In this document: positions 1-5,651 of the stretch, piece by piece
How positions within the stretch are numbered: position 1 is the first letter of the stretch
Layout of the letters: each line of letters starts with the position of its first letter
From: DATHNF01 sp035486285
GTDB lineage: Bacteria; Patescibacteriota; Saccharimonadia; Saccharimonadales; UBA4665
Direction: 5' to 3'
Assembly (NCBI GenBank): GCA_035486285.1
Contig: DATHNF010000065.1
Location: 1-7,910 of the forward strand
DNA: 7,910 bases
The notes under the pieces: generated by a model
The model's input: the letters and a program-made list of their open reading frames with translations, nothing else
The model's database searches: none
Told to the model about the DNA's origin: nothing
Made by a program: the position numbers and the translations under genes

Positions 1-2
1 TT

Positions 3-383
3 ACTATGCGTACCGACAAACCAGAGGCTGAACTTGGCCTTTTCAATGATAGTGCTAAACTCGCCTACTCTACTTGGCCAGCGCATCGCCAATTAGCCGA
101 AACCATACACGCTAAGATCAAAGAACTGTTAGAGTCGCAGAGCCGTAGCTTGAATGACTTGCAGGGTATTGTAATTTTTGAGGGACCTGGTAGCTTCACT
201 GGCCTCCGCATTGGTTTGAGTGTCGCGAACGCTCTTGCCTATGGCCTGGCTATCCCGATTGTTGCCGAAGCTGGCGACAACTGGCTTATCGCAGGTGTTC
301 ACGAAATAATTAATGGTCAGAACCAGCACATCGTTCTCCCGAAGTACGGTTCACCGCCGCACACTACAACACCCAAGCATTGA
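3..383 (+). CDS. tsaB: TsaB, short form (tRNA t6A biosynthesis), 5' end cut by window
   Basis: TsaB is the scaffold partner of TsaD in the bacterial complex that makes N6-threonylcarbamoyl-adenosine at position 37 of ANN-decoding tRNAs in the cytoplasm. The identifying signature is GPGSFTGLRIG, preceded by a hydrophobic strand (IVIF) and an AHRQLAETIH helix. These are standard for the N-terminal ASKHA fold of TsaB. The ATG at 6 is probably internal, because the reading frame is open to the window edge and TsaB normally begins with a short hydrophobic strand just before the TD(K/T) turn seen here. The protein stops about 50 residues after the signature with a short YGSPPHTTTPKH tail. Full-length TsaB is about 220-230 aa, so the C-terminal half is absent. 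I believe such short forms are usual in CPR genomes and do not read this as a frameshift. The stop codon overlaps the putative rny promoter. Confidence 0.85.
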   Translation, partial: TMRTDKPEAELGLFNDSAKLAYSTWPAHRQLAETIHAKIKELLESQSRSLNDLQGIVIFEGPGSFTGLRIGLSVANALAYGLAIPIVAEAGDNWLIAGVHEIINGQNQHIVLPKYGSPPHTTTPKH

Positions 384-409
384 CCGCGGCGGCTCTTTCG
401 GCGTATATT
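380..409 (+). promoter_or_regulatory. Predicted promoter of rny
   Basis: TTGACC (380-385) and TATATT (404-409) are separated by 18 bases. Each matches the sigma-70 consensus at five of six positions. The -35 overlaps the tsaB stop codon. Start of transcription is predicted near 416, giving a leader of about 140 nt before rny. I see no strong hairpin in that leader (384-556). Confidence 0.55.
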
Positions 410-556
410 TAATGCAGGAATTGCCATGTTTGAGAGCGCAATATCCCTACAACCTAAATTCTAAATTATTCGACTTTCAGATTAGTTTTATCAGGCTAGA
501 GAAGTGATAGCGATTGTCTGAACAAAAGACTTTTCTGCAGATAGAAAGGACAGATT

Positions 557-2065
557 ATGTTACCAGTAGTGCTCGCTATAGTTGGGCTGGTTGCTGGCTT
601 TGGTGCCAATACCGTCGTTAATAAACAGCGTATGGGGTCCGCCGAAGAGCGTGCCAAAAAAGAGTTGCAACGCGCCAAGAAAGAAGCCGACAAGCTAGTC
701 GAACAAGCCCGCGAAGAATCAAACAAAGCTGTTGAGCAGACACGCAAAGAAGAACAAGCTCGCCGCAAGGAATTAAAAGACCTGGAGCAGCGCTTAGTTA
801 CCCGCGAAGAATCCCTCGACAAGAAGCTCGACGAGCTCGACAAGCGCAACGAAAACCTGCGCAAGAACGAGGACGAGGTCGAGCAGCTTAAGAATGAAAT
901 CCGCACCATTCGTACCAAGCAGCAAGATAAGCTGGAGAAAATCGCCAAGCTTAGCAAGGCCGATGCTGCCGATAAACTCATGCAGATGACGGAGCGCGAC
1001 ATCAAACAAGACTTGATTGGCCTAGTTAACAAATTACAGAATGAAGCCCGGGACAATGCTGACGAGCAAGCTGCTTTAATCATTACCACGGCTATGGAGC
1101 GCATGGCCAGCGAAGTGACGGCCGAGCGGACAATCACTAGTATTAAGCTGGACGATGACGAAATGAAGGGCCGGATTATTGGCAAAGAAGGCCGTAATAT
1201 CCAAGCCTTGCAACGGGCGACCGGTGTCGACATTATGGTCGATGATACACCCGGCTATGTAGTCCTGAGCAGCTTTGACCCGATTCGCCGCGAAGTGGCT
1301 CGCCAGACTATGGAGATGCTCATGAAAGACGGCCGTATTCATCCTGGCCGCATCGAAGAGGTTGTCGCCAAGGCCCAGAAGAACGTCGAGAAAGACGTTA
1401 TCCGTGCTGGCGAAGACGCCGCCCGCGAAGTCGGTGTGATCGGTATCCCCAAAGAGATTTTGCAGCTACTCGGCGAACTTAAGTACCGCACCAGTTATGG
1501 CCAGAACGTACTTAAGCATTCAACTGAGATGGCTCATATGGCTGGCGTCATAGCCGAGGAAGTCGGCGCTGACGTTAAGACCTCCAAGTATGCCGCGCTG
1601 GTTCATGACCTCGGCAAGGCTCTGACACATAAGATGGAAGGCAAACATCACCACATCAGCGGTGAAATGTTGCGTAAATACGGTGCTCCGGAAGCAGTTG
1701 CCTTAGCCGCCGAACAACACCACGATGACGTCGAAGCTACCAGCGTTGAAGCTTTGATAATCCGCACCGTTGATGCCATTAGCGCTTCCCGCCCGGGTGC
1801 TCGTAACATCAGTGCCGAAAACTTTGGCGAGCGTATGCGGGAGTTGGAAAACGTTGCCAATGGCTTCAAGGGCATTGAGAAGTCGTATGCTATTAGTGCC
1901 GGCCGCGAAGTCCGGGTCTTCGTCCAGCCCCAAGCTATCGATGACCTGAGCGCCATTAAGCTAGCCCGCGACATCGCTACTAAGATCGAGTCGACCATGC
2001 AATATCCCGGCACTATCAAGGTGAACGTCATCCGCGAAACCCGCGCCATCGAATTCGCCAAGTAG
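557..2065 (+). CDS. rny: Ribonuclease Y
   Basis: RNase Y is a membrane-anchored endoribonuclease that starts mRNA decay in bacteria that rely on it instead of RNase E. The 502-aa product has every expected part in order. There is an N-terminal membrane helix (about residues 2-18), a long charged coiled coil rich in K, E, R and Q (about 25-190), and a KH RNA-binding domain with GRIIGKEG at 205-212. The HD phosphohydrolase domain has a metal-binding His near 321 and the HD pair at H350-D351 (VHDLGKA), followed by conserved EQHHDD and ASRPGAR stretches. Length is close to the usual 510-520 aa. The start is set by AAGGA (546-550) six bases ahead of ATG and by the membrane helix beginning at once. 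RNase Y is commonly a neighbour of ymdB in Firmicutes; here two genes lie between them. Confidence 0.97.
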   Translation: MLPVVLAIVGLVAGFGANTVVNKQRMGSAEERAKKELQRAKKEADKLVEQAREESNKAVEQTRKEEQARRKELKDLEQRLVTREESLDKKLDELDKRNENLRKNEDEVEQLKNEIRTIRTKQQDKLEKIAKLSKADAADKLMQMTERDIKQDLIGLVNKLQNEARDNADEQAALIITTAMERMASEVTAERTITSIKLDDDEMKGRIIGKEGRNIQALQRATGVDIMVDDTPGYVVLSSFDPIRREVARQTMEMLMKDGRIHPGRIEEVVAKAQKNVEKDVIRAGEDAAREVGVIGIPKEILQLLGELKYRTSYGQNVLKHSTEMAHMAGVIAEEVGADVKTSKYAALVHDLGKALTHKMEGKHHHISGEMLRKYGAPEAVALAAEQHHDDVEATSVEALIIRTVDAISASRPGARNISAENFGERMRELENVANGFKGIEKSYAISAGREVRVFVQPQAIDDLSAIKLARDIATKIESTMQYPGTIKVNVIRETRAIEFAK

Positions 2066-2068
2066 GAA

Positions 2069-2074
2069 TATAAT
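2069..2074 (+). promoter_or_regulatory. -10 box just ahead of the 2082 gene (predicted leaderless)
   Basis: A perfect TATAAT lies 7 bases before the GTG start, so transcription would begin at about 2081-2082, on the start codon. No Shine-Dalgarno sequence fits in this gap. I found no convincing -35 hexamer 16-18 bases upstream, inside the end of rny. Confidence 0.45.
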
Positions 2075-2081
2075 TGCTGGC

Positions 2082-2720
2082 GTGAAAGCACCCACATTTA
2101 TTTCTAACACGACTGATGATAAGCACTGTGTTCAAGCTAGCGTCGGCATGGTTTTGGGCTACTTTCTGCCTGAACGTAAGTTTTCTATGGCGCAACTCGA
2201 GAAGCTAACCGGCTTTGTTGAGGGCAAGGGCGCCTGGGAAATGGAAGAACTGCTCAATTACGATAGATTGGGTCTTGAAGCAGTAGTTATTGTCAACTCA
2301 AGCTATGAGGAATTTGCTAAAAGAGGCTTTGATTATTTAGCGGAAGTCATGGGTTCGGATATAGCTCAATGGGCCGAGACCCAAACCGGAGACATTGAGC
2401 TAGAGAAGAAACGAGCCGCCGAAGTGGCCAAAAAAGACATCCATGAATATAGAGTACCAACACGGGAAGACATTCGCCGTCTTTTAGCCGAGGGCTGGTT
2501 AGTTATGTTAGAAACGAACGCTAGGAAGCTTAATTACCAGGCAGGGTTTACTGGCCATAGAGTGTTAGTCTATGCTGCCGATGTCACGGGAGTAACGATG
2601 CATGACCCGGGTCGGCCAGCTCACCAATCGCGATTCGTAGACTGGGAGCTGCTCGAACAGGCTTGGGCAGACCCGAACGAAAACGCTAAAACATTAATCG
2701 CAGTAAGAAAAAGAAATTAG
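2082..2720 (+). CDS. Peptidase C39-like (papain-fold) domain protein, cytoplasmic
   Basis: This 212-aa protein looks like a papain-fold, C39-like cysteine peptidase. The N-terminus reads DDKHCVQASVGMVLGYF, the usual Cys-box of this fold followed by a helix, with the candidate nucleophile at C16. A GFTGHRVLVYAAD strand supplies the candidate catalytic H159, and MHDPG supplies D175. A preceding Q18 could serve in the oxyanion hole, although in the classic arrangement the Gln comes before the Cys. There is no signal peptide or membrane segment, so it probably acts in the cytoplasm. C39 domains elsewhere cut double-glycine leader peptides, but no transporter or leader peptide gene is nearby, so the substrate is unknown. 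The GTG start is 16 bases after the rny stop and has its own TATAAT. An inactive or purely binding role is possible. Family call is by motif only. Confidence 0.7.
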   Translation: MKAPTFISNTTDDKHCVQASVGMVLGYFLPERKFSMAQLEKLTGFVEGKGAWEMEELLNYDRLGLEAVVIVNSSYEEFAKRGFDYLAEVMGSDIAQWAETQTGDIELEKKRAAEVAKKDIHEYRVPTREDIRRLLAEGWLVMLETNARKLNYQAGFTGHRVLVYAADVTGVTMHDPGRPAHQSRFVDWELLEQAWADPNENAKTLIAVRKRN

Positions 2721-2747
2721 TATACACTTCTTGGGACTCGAAAAATC

Positions 2748-2772
2748 TGCTATGCTTTTAGCATAAGCATAG
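2748..2772 (+). promoter_or_regulatory. Extended -10 promoter within an overlapping palindrome
   Basis: TGC-TATGCT (2748-2756) is an extended -10 element. Its -10 is one arm of a palindrome, TATGCT-TTT-AGCATA (2751-2765). A second, overlapping inverted repeat, CTATGC (2750-2755) with GCATAG (2767-2772), competes for the same bases. The arrangement would suit an operator or a start-site hairpin for the 2787 gene. The predicted start is near 2763, followed by AAGG (2776-2779) seven bases ahead of the ATG, so this gene should have a normal short leader. Confidence 0.45.
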
Positions 2773-2786
2773 TCTAAGGCCCAAAA

Positions 2787-3512
2787 ATGAAAAACTTTCT
2801 GCTGACTAAGATCCGTCTGAGCGTTTACTTCTGGTTCTTTTTCGTGGTCTACTTGATAGCTTCCAAGGAAGTGTCCGGTACTACCTTCACGGCTGGTCCG
2901 CTGACCCTCTTCTCGGTCAACTCGTTTCTGTATGGTTTCTATATTTCACCGATTTTGGCTGCCCAGAAGACTCGCATTGAATCACTACACCAAATTATTC
3001 GCAGTGAATCAAACGCGTTGTTTAGCATCGTCCTGCACTCCAAGAAGCTGTCAAAAGAAACGCGTAATGAACTTCAGGCGTTAGTCGTAGCTTACATCCG
3101 CGCCAAGCTACGTCAAAGGGGACCGAATGCCGGCGAAAAAGAATACGAAGCAATTATCACGTACTGTGTGGAGTACAAGGGCAAAGAAAGCGACCAGATT
3201 GATAAGACATTGGAGGAGTTGGTGGCCAACCAACAAAACCGCACTAACTTCAGTATGCAAAAAGCTAACAAAGTCTTCGCCAACGAGTGGCATATCATGG
3301 CCATCCTGTTCTCAATTACGCTTGGCTTTATTTTGAGTATCAGCATACCCGATAAGCCGATTATGCACATTGTCCGGGCGCTGCTTTGCACCGGTTTGAC
3401 CATGCTGATCGTGAATCTTATTAAGCTGAACAGCCTGACCCACAAGAAAGCCAAGCAAATGTGGCAACCCTTCAAAAAGCTCGTCGAAACTGACTTCTAC
3501 CGCATTGATTAA
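2787..3512 (+). CDS. Four-helix membrane protein of unknown function
   Basis: The product has 241 aa with a 2 + 2 arrangement of membrane segments: about residues 10-26 and 39-58, then a long hydrophilic, charged, helical middle (60-165) and two more segments (about 168-187 and 191-214). The tail (HKKAKQMWQPFKKLVETDF) is basic. Two hairpins of helices separated by a soluble helical block recall the bestrophin-like DUF4239 membrane proteins, but no diagnostic motif is seen and I do not assign it. The gene has its own promoter-like palindrome and an AAGG ribosome site, so it need not be co-transcribed with the peptidase gene upstream. Codon use matches rny. A conserved CPR membrane protein is the safest description. 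Confidence 0.75.
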   Translation: MKNFLLTKIRLSVYFWFFFVVYLIASKEVSGTTFTAGPLTLFSVNSFLYGFYISPILAAQKTRIESLHQIIRSESNALFSIVLHSKKLSKETRNELQALVVAYIRAKLRQRGPNAGEKEYEAIITYCVEYKGKESDQIDKTLEELVANQQNRTNFSMQKANKVFANEWHIMAILFSITLGFILSISIPDKPIMHIVRALLCTGLTMLIVNLIKLNSLTHKKAKQMWQPFKKLVETDFYRID

Positions 3513-3541
3513 TTGCTTGCTAGGCATATCGCTTCTATACT
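3513..3541 (+). promoter_or_regulatory. Predicted promoter of ymdB (near-leaderless)
   Basis: TTGCTT (3513-3518) and TATACT (3536-3541) are 17 bases apart. The start of transcription is predicted near 3548, only about 3 bases ahead of the ATG at 3551. No Shine-Dalgarno sequence would be included in the mRNA. Confidence 0.6.
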
Positions 3542-3550
3542 AACCAGCAT

Positions 3551-4351
3551 ATGAAGATCCTGTATGTCGGTGATGTGATGGCGGAGATGGGCCTGCAAGT
3601 TGTGGAGCAGGTTTTGCCACAGCTTCGGCGCGGCGAGCAGATTGACTTGGTTATTGCCCAGGCCGAGAATGTTAGCGACGGCAAAGGGGTCACAATACAT
3701 GACTTCAAGCGCCTGCAAACGGCCGGCGTGGATTTTTGCACAGGTGGCAATTGGAGCCTCTACCGTGACGAGATTATTCCGGCGCTCAATGACCCTGCTC
3801 AACCAATTATCCGGCCCGCCAATTATCCATCAGGCACTCCTGGGCGAGGCTGGAAATATATTGAGACGGCGGCTGGAAAAGTATTAGTTATTAGTTTGCT
3901 GGGGCACATCGTTGGTAAAGATGCCGACAAACCATTTGATAACCCTTTGCAAGTGGTCGACAAGATTCTGGAAAGTCAGCAAGCTGTCACCAAAGCTGCC
4001 GTCATCGTGAATTTGCACGGTGACTATTCCAGCGAAAAGGTTGTTATCGGGCACTATCTTGACGGTCAAGCTACGCTGGTAGTGGGTGACCATTGGCATG
4101 TGCCAACAGCCGATGCTCGCGTGCTGCCTGGTGGTACGGCACATATCACTGACGCCGGCATGTGTGGAGCACTCGATGCCTCACTGGGCGTGACATACGA
4201 TAGTATCATTCCTCGTTGGCGTAACGGTACCAAGACGCGCAATATATTAGCAACCGAAGGCCGTAGCCAGTTCAACGCTGTTTTGGTTGAGACCAATAGC
4301 GCCGGTCTTGCCAAATCAATCACGCAGATCAACCAGCAATTGCATATATAA
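3551..4351 (+). CDS. ymdB: YmdB-family (TIGR00282-type) metallophosphoesterase
   Basis: The 266-aa product matches the YmdB family, cytoplasmic two-metal phosphoesterases shown in Bacillus subtilis to cleave 2',3'-cyclic nucleotides and to influence biofilm and motility choice. Metal ligands fall at family positions: D8 (YVGDV), E39-N40 (QAEN), N67 (TGGN), H156 (NLHGDYSSEK), and H181 and H183 in GDHWHVPTAD, followed by the family's TAHITDAGMCG stretch. The odd point is residue 68. The family normally reads GNH, with His68 thought to be the proton donor, and here it reads GNW, so the chemistry may be altered. The codon is tgg in cleanly coding sequence, so a frameshift is unlikely. The gene has its own promoter. 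The last codons contain the -35 of the promoter that once served the MazG-like gene, now 1.7 kb away because of the insertion. Confidence 0.9.
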   Translation: MKILYVGDVMAEMGLQVVEQVLPQLRRGEQIDLVIAQAENVSDGKGVTIHDFKRLQTAGVDFCTGGNWSLYRDEIIPALNDPAQPIIRPANYPSGTPGRGWKYIETAAGKVLVISLLGHIVGKDADKPFDNPLQVVDKILESQQAVTKAAVIVNLHGDYSSEKVVIGHYLDGQATLVVGDHWHVPTADARVLPGGTAHITDAGMCGALDASLGVTYDSIIPRWRNGTKTRNILATEGRSQFNAVLVETNSAGLAKSITQINQQLHI

Positions 4352-4368
4352 AAGTATAATTGTATAAT
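4340..4368 (+). promoter_or_regulatory. Ancestral promoter of the MazG-like gene, now on the left side of the insertion
   Basis: TTGCAT (4340-4345) and TATAAT (4363-4368) are 17 bases apart, a near-ideal sigma-70 pair. The -10 lies inside the 8-bp target duplication. If the insertion and one duplicate are removed, this promoter sits directly ahead of the ATG now at 6057, with start of transcription about 2 bases before it. In the present arrangement it reads into the inserted element toward the 4452 gene. Confidence 0.7.
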
Positions 4369-4369
4369 A
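4362..4369. repeat. Target site duplication, left copy
   Basis: GTATAATA directly abuts the outer end of the left inverted repeat and is identical to 6042-6049. Eight base pairs is the duplication length known for the ISL3 and IS1595 families. Confidence 0.85.
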
Positions 4370-4394
4370 GGCTCTTATCCCCTCACTGTAGGTA
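4370..4394 (+). repeat. Left terminal inverted repeat
   Basis: This 25-bp end matches the reverse complement of 6017-6041 at 23 of 25 positions, with mismatches at positions 10 and 17 from the outer end. It has two parts: the outer GGCTCTTAT tip and an inner block, CCCTCA-N-TGTAGGTA, that recurs once more inside the element. Confidence 0.85.
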
Positions 4395-4427
4395 GACTTC
4401 TTGATAATGCTGATAGAATACAAGGTT

Positions 4428-4437
4428 TTGCTATAAT
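4428..4437 (+). promoter_or_regulatory. Extended -10 promoter of the 4452 gene
   Basis: The run TG-C-TATAAT (TG at 4429-4430, hexamer 4432-4437) is a perfect -10 with an extended -10 TG. A usable -35 is not evident. The predicted start near 4443-4444 leaves about 8 bases before ATG 4452, too short for a Shine-Dalgarno site. Confidence 0.5.
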
Positions 4438-4451
4438 TAATGGCCTAACTC

Positions 4452-4712
4452 ATGACATTACCTTTGATAAACAATCTAAAAGATTATTACTTCAACCCCG
4501 AACAGGAGATAACATACAAAGCCTATATATTTCTGACCAACCACCAAGAGAAGAAAGTTCACCCACTAGTAATAACTAAGCAGCCGAATAAGAAGACGAA
4601 AGAAAAGGGTGTAATATCTCACGTAATAGATATGGGCTGGGTGGATAACTTAGAGGAATTTGCATTTCAGTTGGACGCAGTAATTAAAGAGGTAAAATCC
4701 AAAGAGCCTTAG
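4452..4712 (+). CDS. Small hypothetical protein (86 aa), element cargo
   Basis: I do not recognise this protein. It is soluble, with no signal peptide or membrane segment. The first half has alternating hydrophobic residues and a YKAYIFLTNHQ strand. A lysine-rich stretch follows (QPNKKTKEKG), then VISHVIDMGWVDNLEEFAFQLDAV, which looks like a strand followed by an acidic helix. Support for its being a gene is the perfect extended -10 just upstream, the AT-rich codon use typical of the rest of the element, and the neat fit between the left inverted repeat and the convergent gene. It ends within 3 bases of the end of a possible 26-aa reading frame on the other strand. The ancestral promoter at 4340-4368 also points at it. 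No function can be assigned. Confidence 0.6.
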   Translation: MTLPLINNLKDYYFNPEQEITYKAYIFLTNHQEKKVHPLVITKQPNKKTKEKGVISHVIDMGWVDNLEEFAFQLDAVIKEVKSKEP

Positions 4713-4789
4713 CCCTTCCTAACCACTTTCTTCAACACGTCGTAGAACTCTTTCTTCGTAATAGGCGGTATAGGTTTGTTCTTAGGCAT
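4709..4789 (-). CDS. Possible 26-aa basic peptide downstream of the DUF3761 gene
   Basis: On the minus strand an ATG at 4787-4789 opens a 26-codon frame: MPKNKPIPPITKKEFYDVLK then a short basic tail ending RKG, with stop at 4709-4711. It begins 9 bases after the stop of the DUF3761-like gene, so it would share its mRNA, and AGGG stands two bases ahead of the ATG, closer than usual for a ribosome site. The composition (a Pro-rich, Lys-rich start and an amphipathic helix) looks protein-like, not random. Short frames arise by chance, so this is only a candidate; conservation in related elements would decide. Confidence 0.35.
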   Translation of the reverse strand: MPKNKPIPPITKKEFYDVLKKVVRKG

Positions 4790-4798
4790 AACCCTATT

Positions 4799-5476
4799 CT
4801 AACAGTTAATGCTAGCAAGTTCTTCGTTCAGGTCGCTTTGCAGACTGTCTAACTCCTGTTGATGTGATTGTGCGAGGTTACCTGATTGGCTAGCCTGTAA
4901 ACCACTACTCATACCGCCTAACTGCTGATTATATTGTTGCTGTATTTGGCCAACTTCTTGGTTGTACTCTTGGTTAGAAGTTGCGACCTCACTGTTATAT
5001 TCGTCTTCGTACTGGGCTTTTAGGGTTTGGTTACAGGTGACAGGTGGCGGGGTATAGGCGGGAATCGAATAATTGGTGGGTGCCGCAACGCTAGGAGTAG
5101 TTGTCGGCGGCTTATATGTATCAGCTGCTGGTACATGGGTAGTGCTTGCCCCTCCAAACGTATAAGATGTGCTGTTATCTGAAGTTCCTGAAGAACTGCT
5201 GGTTGTAGCAAGCGCTCCTAGCCATTTAGAAACCCCTCCATGCCCTGAACAGCTACCAGAGCGGCTTTGGCTATGGCTATAGAAACCATCGTTACAAAGG
5301 GCTGTTGCACCACTTGAATTATGGTCAGGGGTTTCTACCTTTTGGCCTTTAGAATCCGTGTAGTAGGAAATAGCATTAGTGTTTGCATACTGGTAAGTGG
5401 CCGCTGAAGCGCTTCCTATTATTAGTATCCCACCGACCAGAATAAGTTTGTGTTTGAAGATATGTAGTATTCCCAT
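4799..5476 (-). CDS. Secreted DUF3761-like protein with Gln-rich coiled-coil tail
   Basis: The 225-aa product starts with a short basic segment, a hydrophobic core (residues 11-21) and an SASA-A signal peptidase I site (cleavage after A25), so it should be exported. Residues about 58-86 carry a pattern I recognise from DUF3761: ATALCNDGFYSHSQSRSG, then SCSGHGGVSKWL, with C61 and C76 possibly bridged. A Ser/Thr/Pro-rich linker (90-147) follows, then a Gln/Glu-rich coiled coil (about 150-222) bracketed by C148 and the C-terminal C225. The start is fixed by GAGGAG (5482-5487) five bases ahead of ATG 5474-5476; an upstream in-frame GTG would translate the terminator stem and is rejected. The function of DUF3761 is unknown. 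Exported, disulfide-bearing, linker-rich build suggests a surface or host-contact role, which is inference. Confidence 0.8.
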   Translation of the reverse strand: MGILHIFKHKLILVGGILIIGSASAATYQYANTNAISYYTDSKGQKVETPDHNSSGATALCNDGFYSHSQSRSGSCSGHGGVSKWLGALATTSSSSGTSDNSTSYTFGGASTTHVPAADTYKPPTTTPSVAAPTNYSIPAYTPPPVTCNQTLKAQYEDEYNSEVATSNQEYNQEVGQIQQQYNQQLGGMSSGLQASQSGNLAQSHQQELDSLQSDLNEELASINC

Positions 5477-5494
5477 TGCCACTCCTCGTTTAAT

Positions 5495-5521
5495 AAAAAA
5501 GGACACCTATCTCTAGGTGTC
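5495..5521 (-). terminator. Intrinsic terminator inside the DUF3761 leader (attenuator)
   Basis: On the minus strand GACACCTA (5521-5514) pairs perfectly with TAGGTGTC (5509-5502) around a GAGA loop, a GNRA tetraloop, and is followed by C and six T. The T run ends 18 bases before the DUF3761 start codon and just ahead of its ribosome site. On the plus strand no T run follows, so the direction is clear. Its position in front of a gene instead of behind one indicates transcription attenuation or the 3' end of a small RNA. Confidence 0.75.
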
Positions 5522-5609
5522 TAAGCCAAGCAGCGAATTTACATTCACTGTGTTCGAGAATAGGTGTCCATTCTCGAATGTAAACAAAAAGGCGCTACCT
5601 GACTTAGAC
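5495..5609 (-). ncRNA. Structured leader RNA or terminated small RNA ahead of the DUF3761 gene
   Basis: Read on the minus strand, 5610-5593 pairs with 5518-5535 in 18 consecutive base pairs, including three G-U pairs. Above it, 5584-5578 pairs with 5538-5544 (TTTACAT/ATGTAAA), and 5577-5570 pairs with 5561-5554 (TCGAGAAT/ATTCTCGA), with a 9-nt one-sided bulge between them. The apical loop is GGACACCT (5569-5562). The terminator 5' arm overlaps the basal helix by 4 nt (5518-5521), so the two compete. The apical loop is fully complementary to the terminator 3' arm AGGTGTCC (5508-5501), allowing a long-range pairing that would also block termination. The extended -10 at 5616-5624 predicts a start at 5609, the foot of the structure. 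I do not recognise a known riboswitch or T-box consensus. Confidence 0.65.
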
Positions 5610-5615
5610 AAGGCC

Positions 5616-5624
5616 AGTATACCA
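5616..5624 (-). promoter_or_regulatory. Extended -10 promoter for the DUF3761 leader
   Basis: On the minus strand TGG-TATACT is an extended -10. It predicts a start at G5609, which is the base of the long leader hairpin. No good -35 is present; at that spacing lies the ACCCTC half of the TIR-like motif (5628-5644), which may be a protein-binding site. Confidence 0.55.
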
Positions 5625-5627
5625 TAT

Positions 5628-5644
5628 CTACCTACAATGAGGGT
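5628..5644 (+). repeat. Internal copy of the inner TIR block between divergent promoters
   Basis: CTACCTACAATGAGGGT repeats the inner block of both ends (4379-4395 on the minus strand, 6016-6032 on the plus strand); relative to each end it differs at only two of 17 positions. It lies almost midway between the minus-strand -10 at 5616-5621 and the plus-strand -10 at 5654-5659. The outer GGCTCTTAT tip is missing, so it is a binding-site-like copy and not a third element end. Confidence 0.65.
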
Positions 5645-5651
5645 GAAGTTG

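Noticed and set aside
6..8. ATG at 6 as the true tsaB start
   Set aside because: The frame is open to the window edge and starting here would remove the first strand of the fold.
381..383. TGA recoding as in Gracilibacteria
   Set aside because: TGA ends tsaB at a sensible point and also ends the recombinase; no internal TGA is needed in any gene.
516..534. GTCT-N7-AGAC-TTTT as a terminator before rny
   Set aside because: A 4-bp stem with a 7-nt loop is too weak, and it would cut off rny from its own promoter.
496..1233. A 245-aa open frame on the minus strand, Ser/Leu/Arg-rich
   Set aside because: It is the antisense shadow of the charged coiled-coil codons of rny; the low-complexity composition and certain rny assignment rule it out.
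3127..3336. Small open frames overlapping the membrane-protein gene on both strands
   Set aside because: They have no promoter or ribosome site and lie fully inside a better-supported gene.
5477..5506. GTG-initiated 10-residue extension of the DUF3761 protein
   Set aside because: It would translate the terminator arm and T run; GAGGAG is correctly spaced for ATG 5474-5476, which also gives a normal signal peptide.
5501..5569. Repeated TAGGTGTC units as a CRISPR remnant
   Set aside because: Only three short units in mixed orientation, without regular spacers or cas genes; all are explained as pairing partners in the leader RNA.
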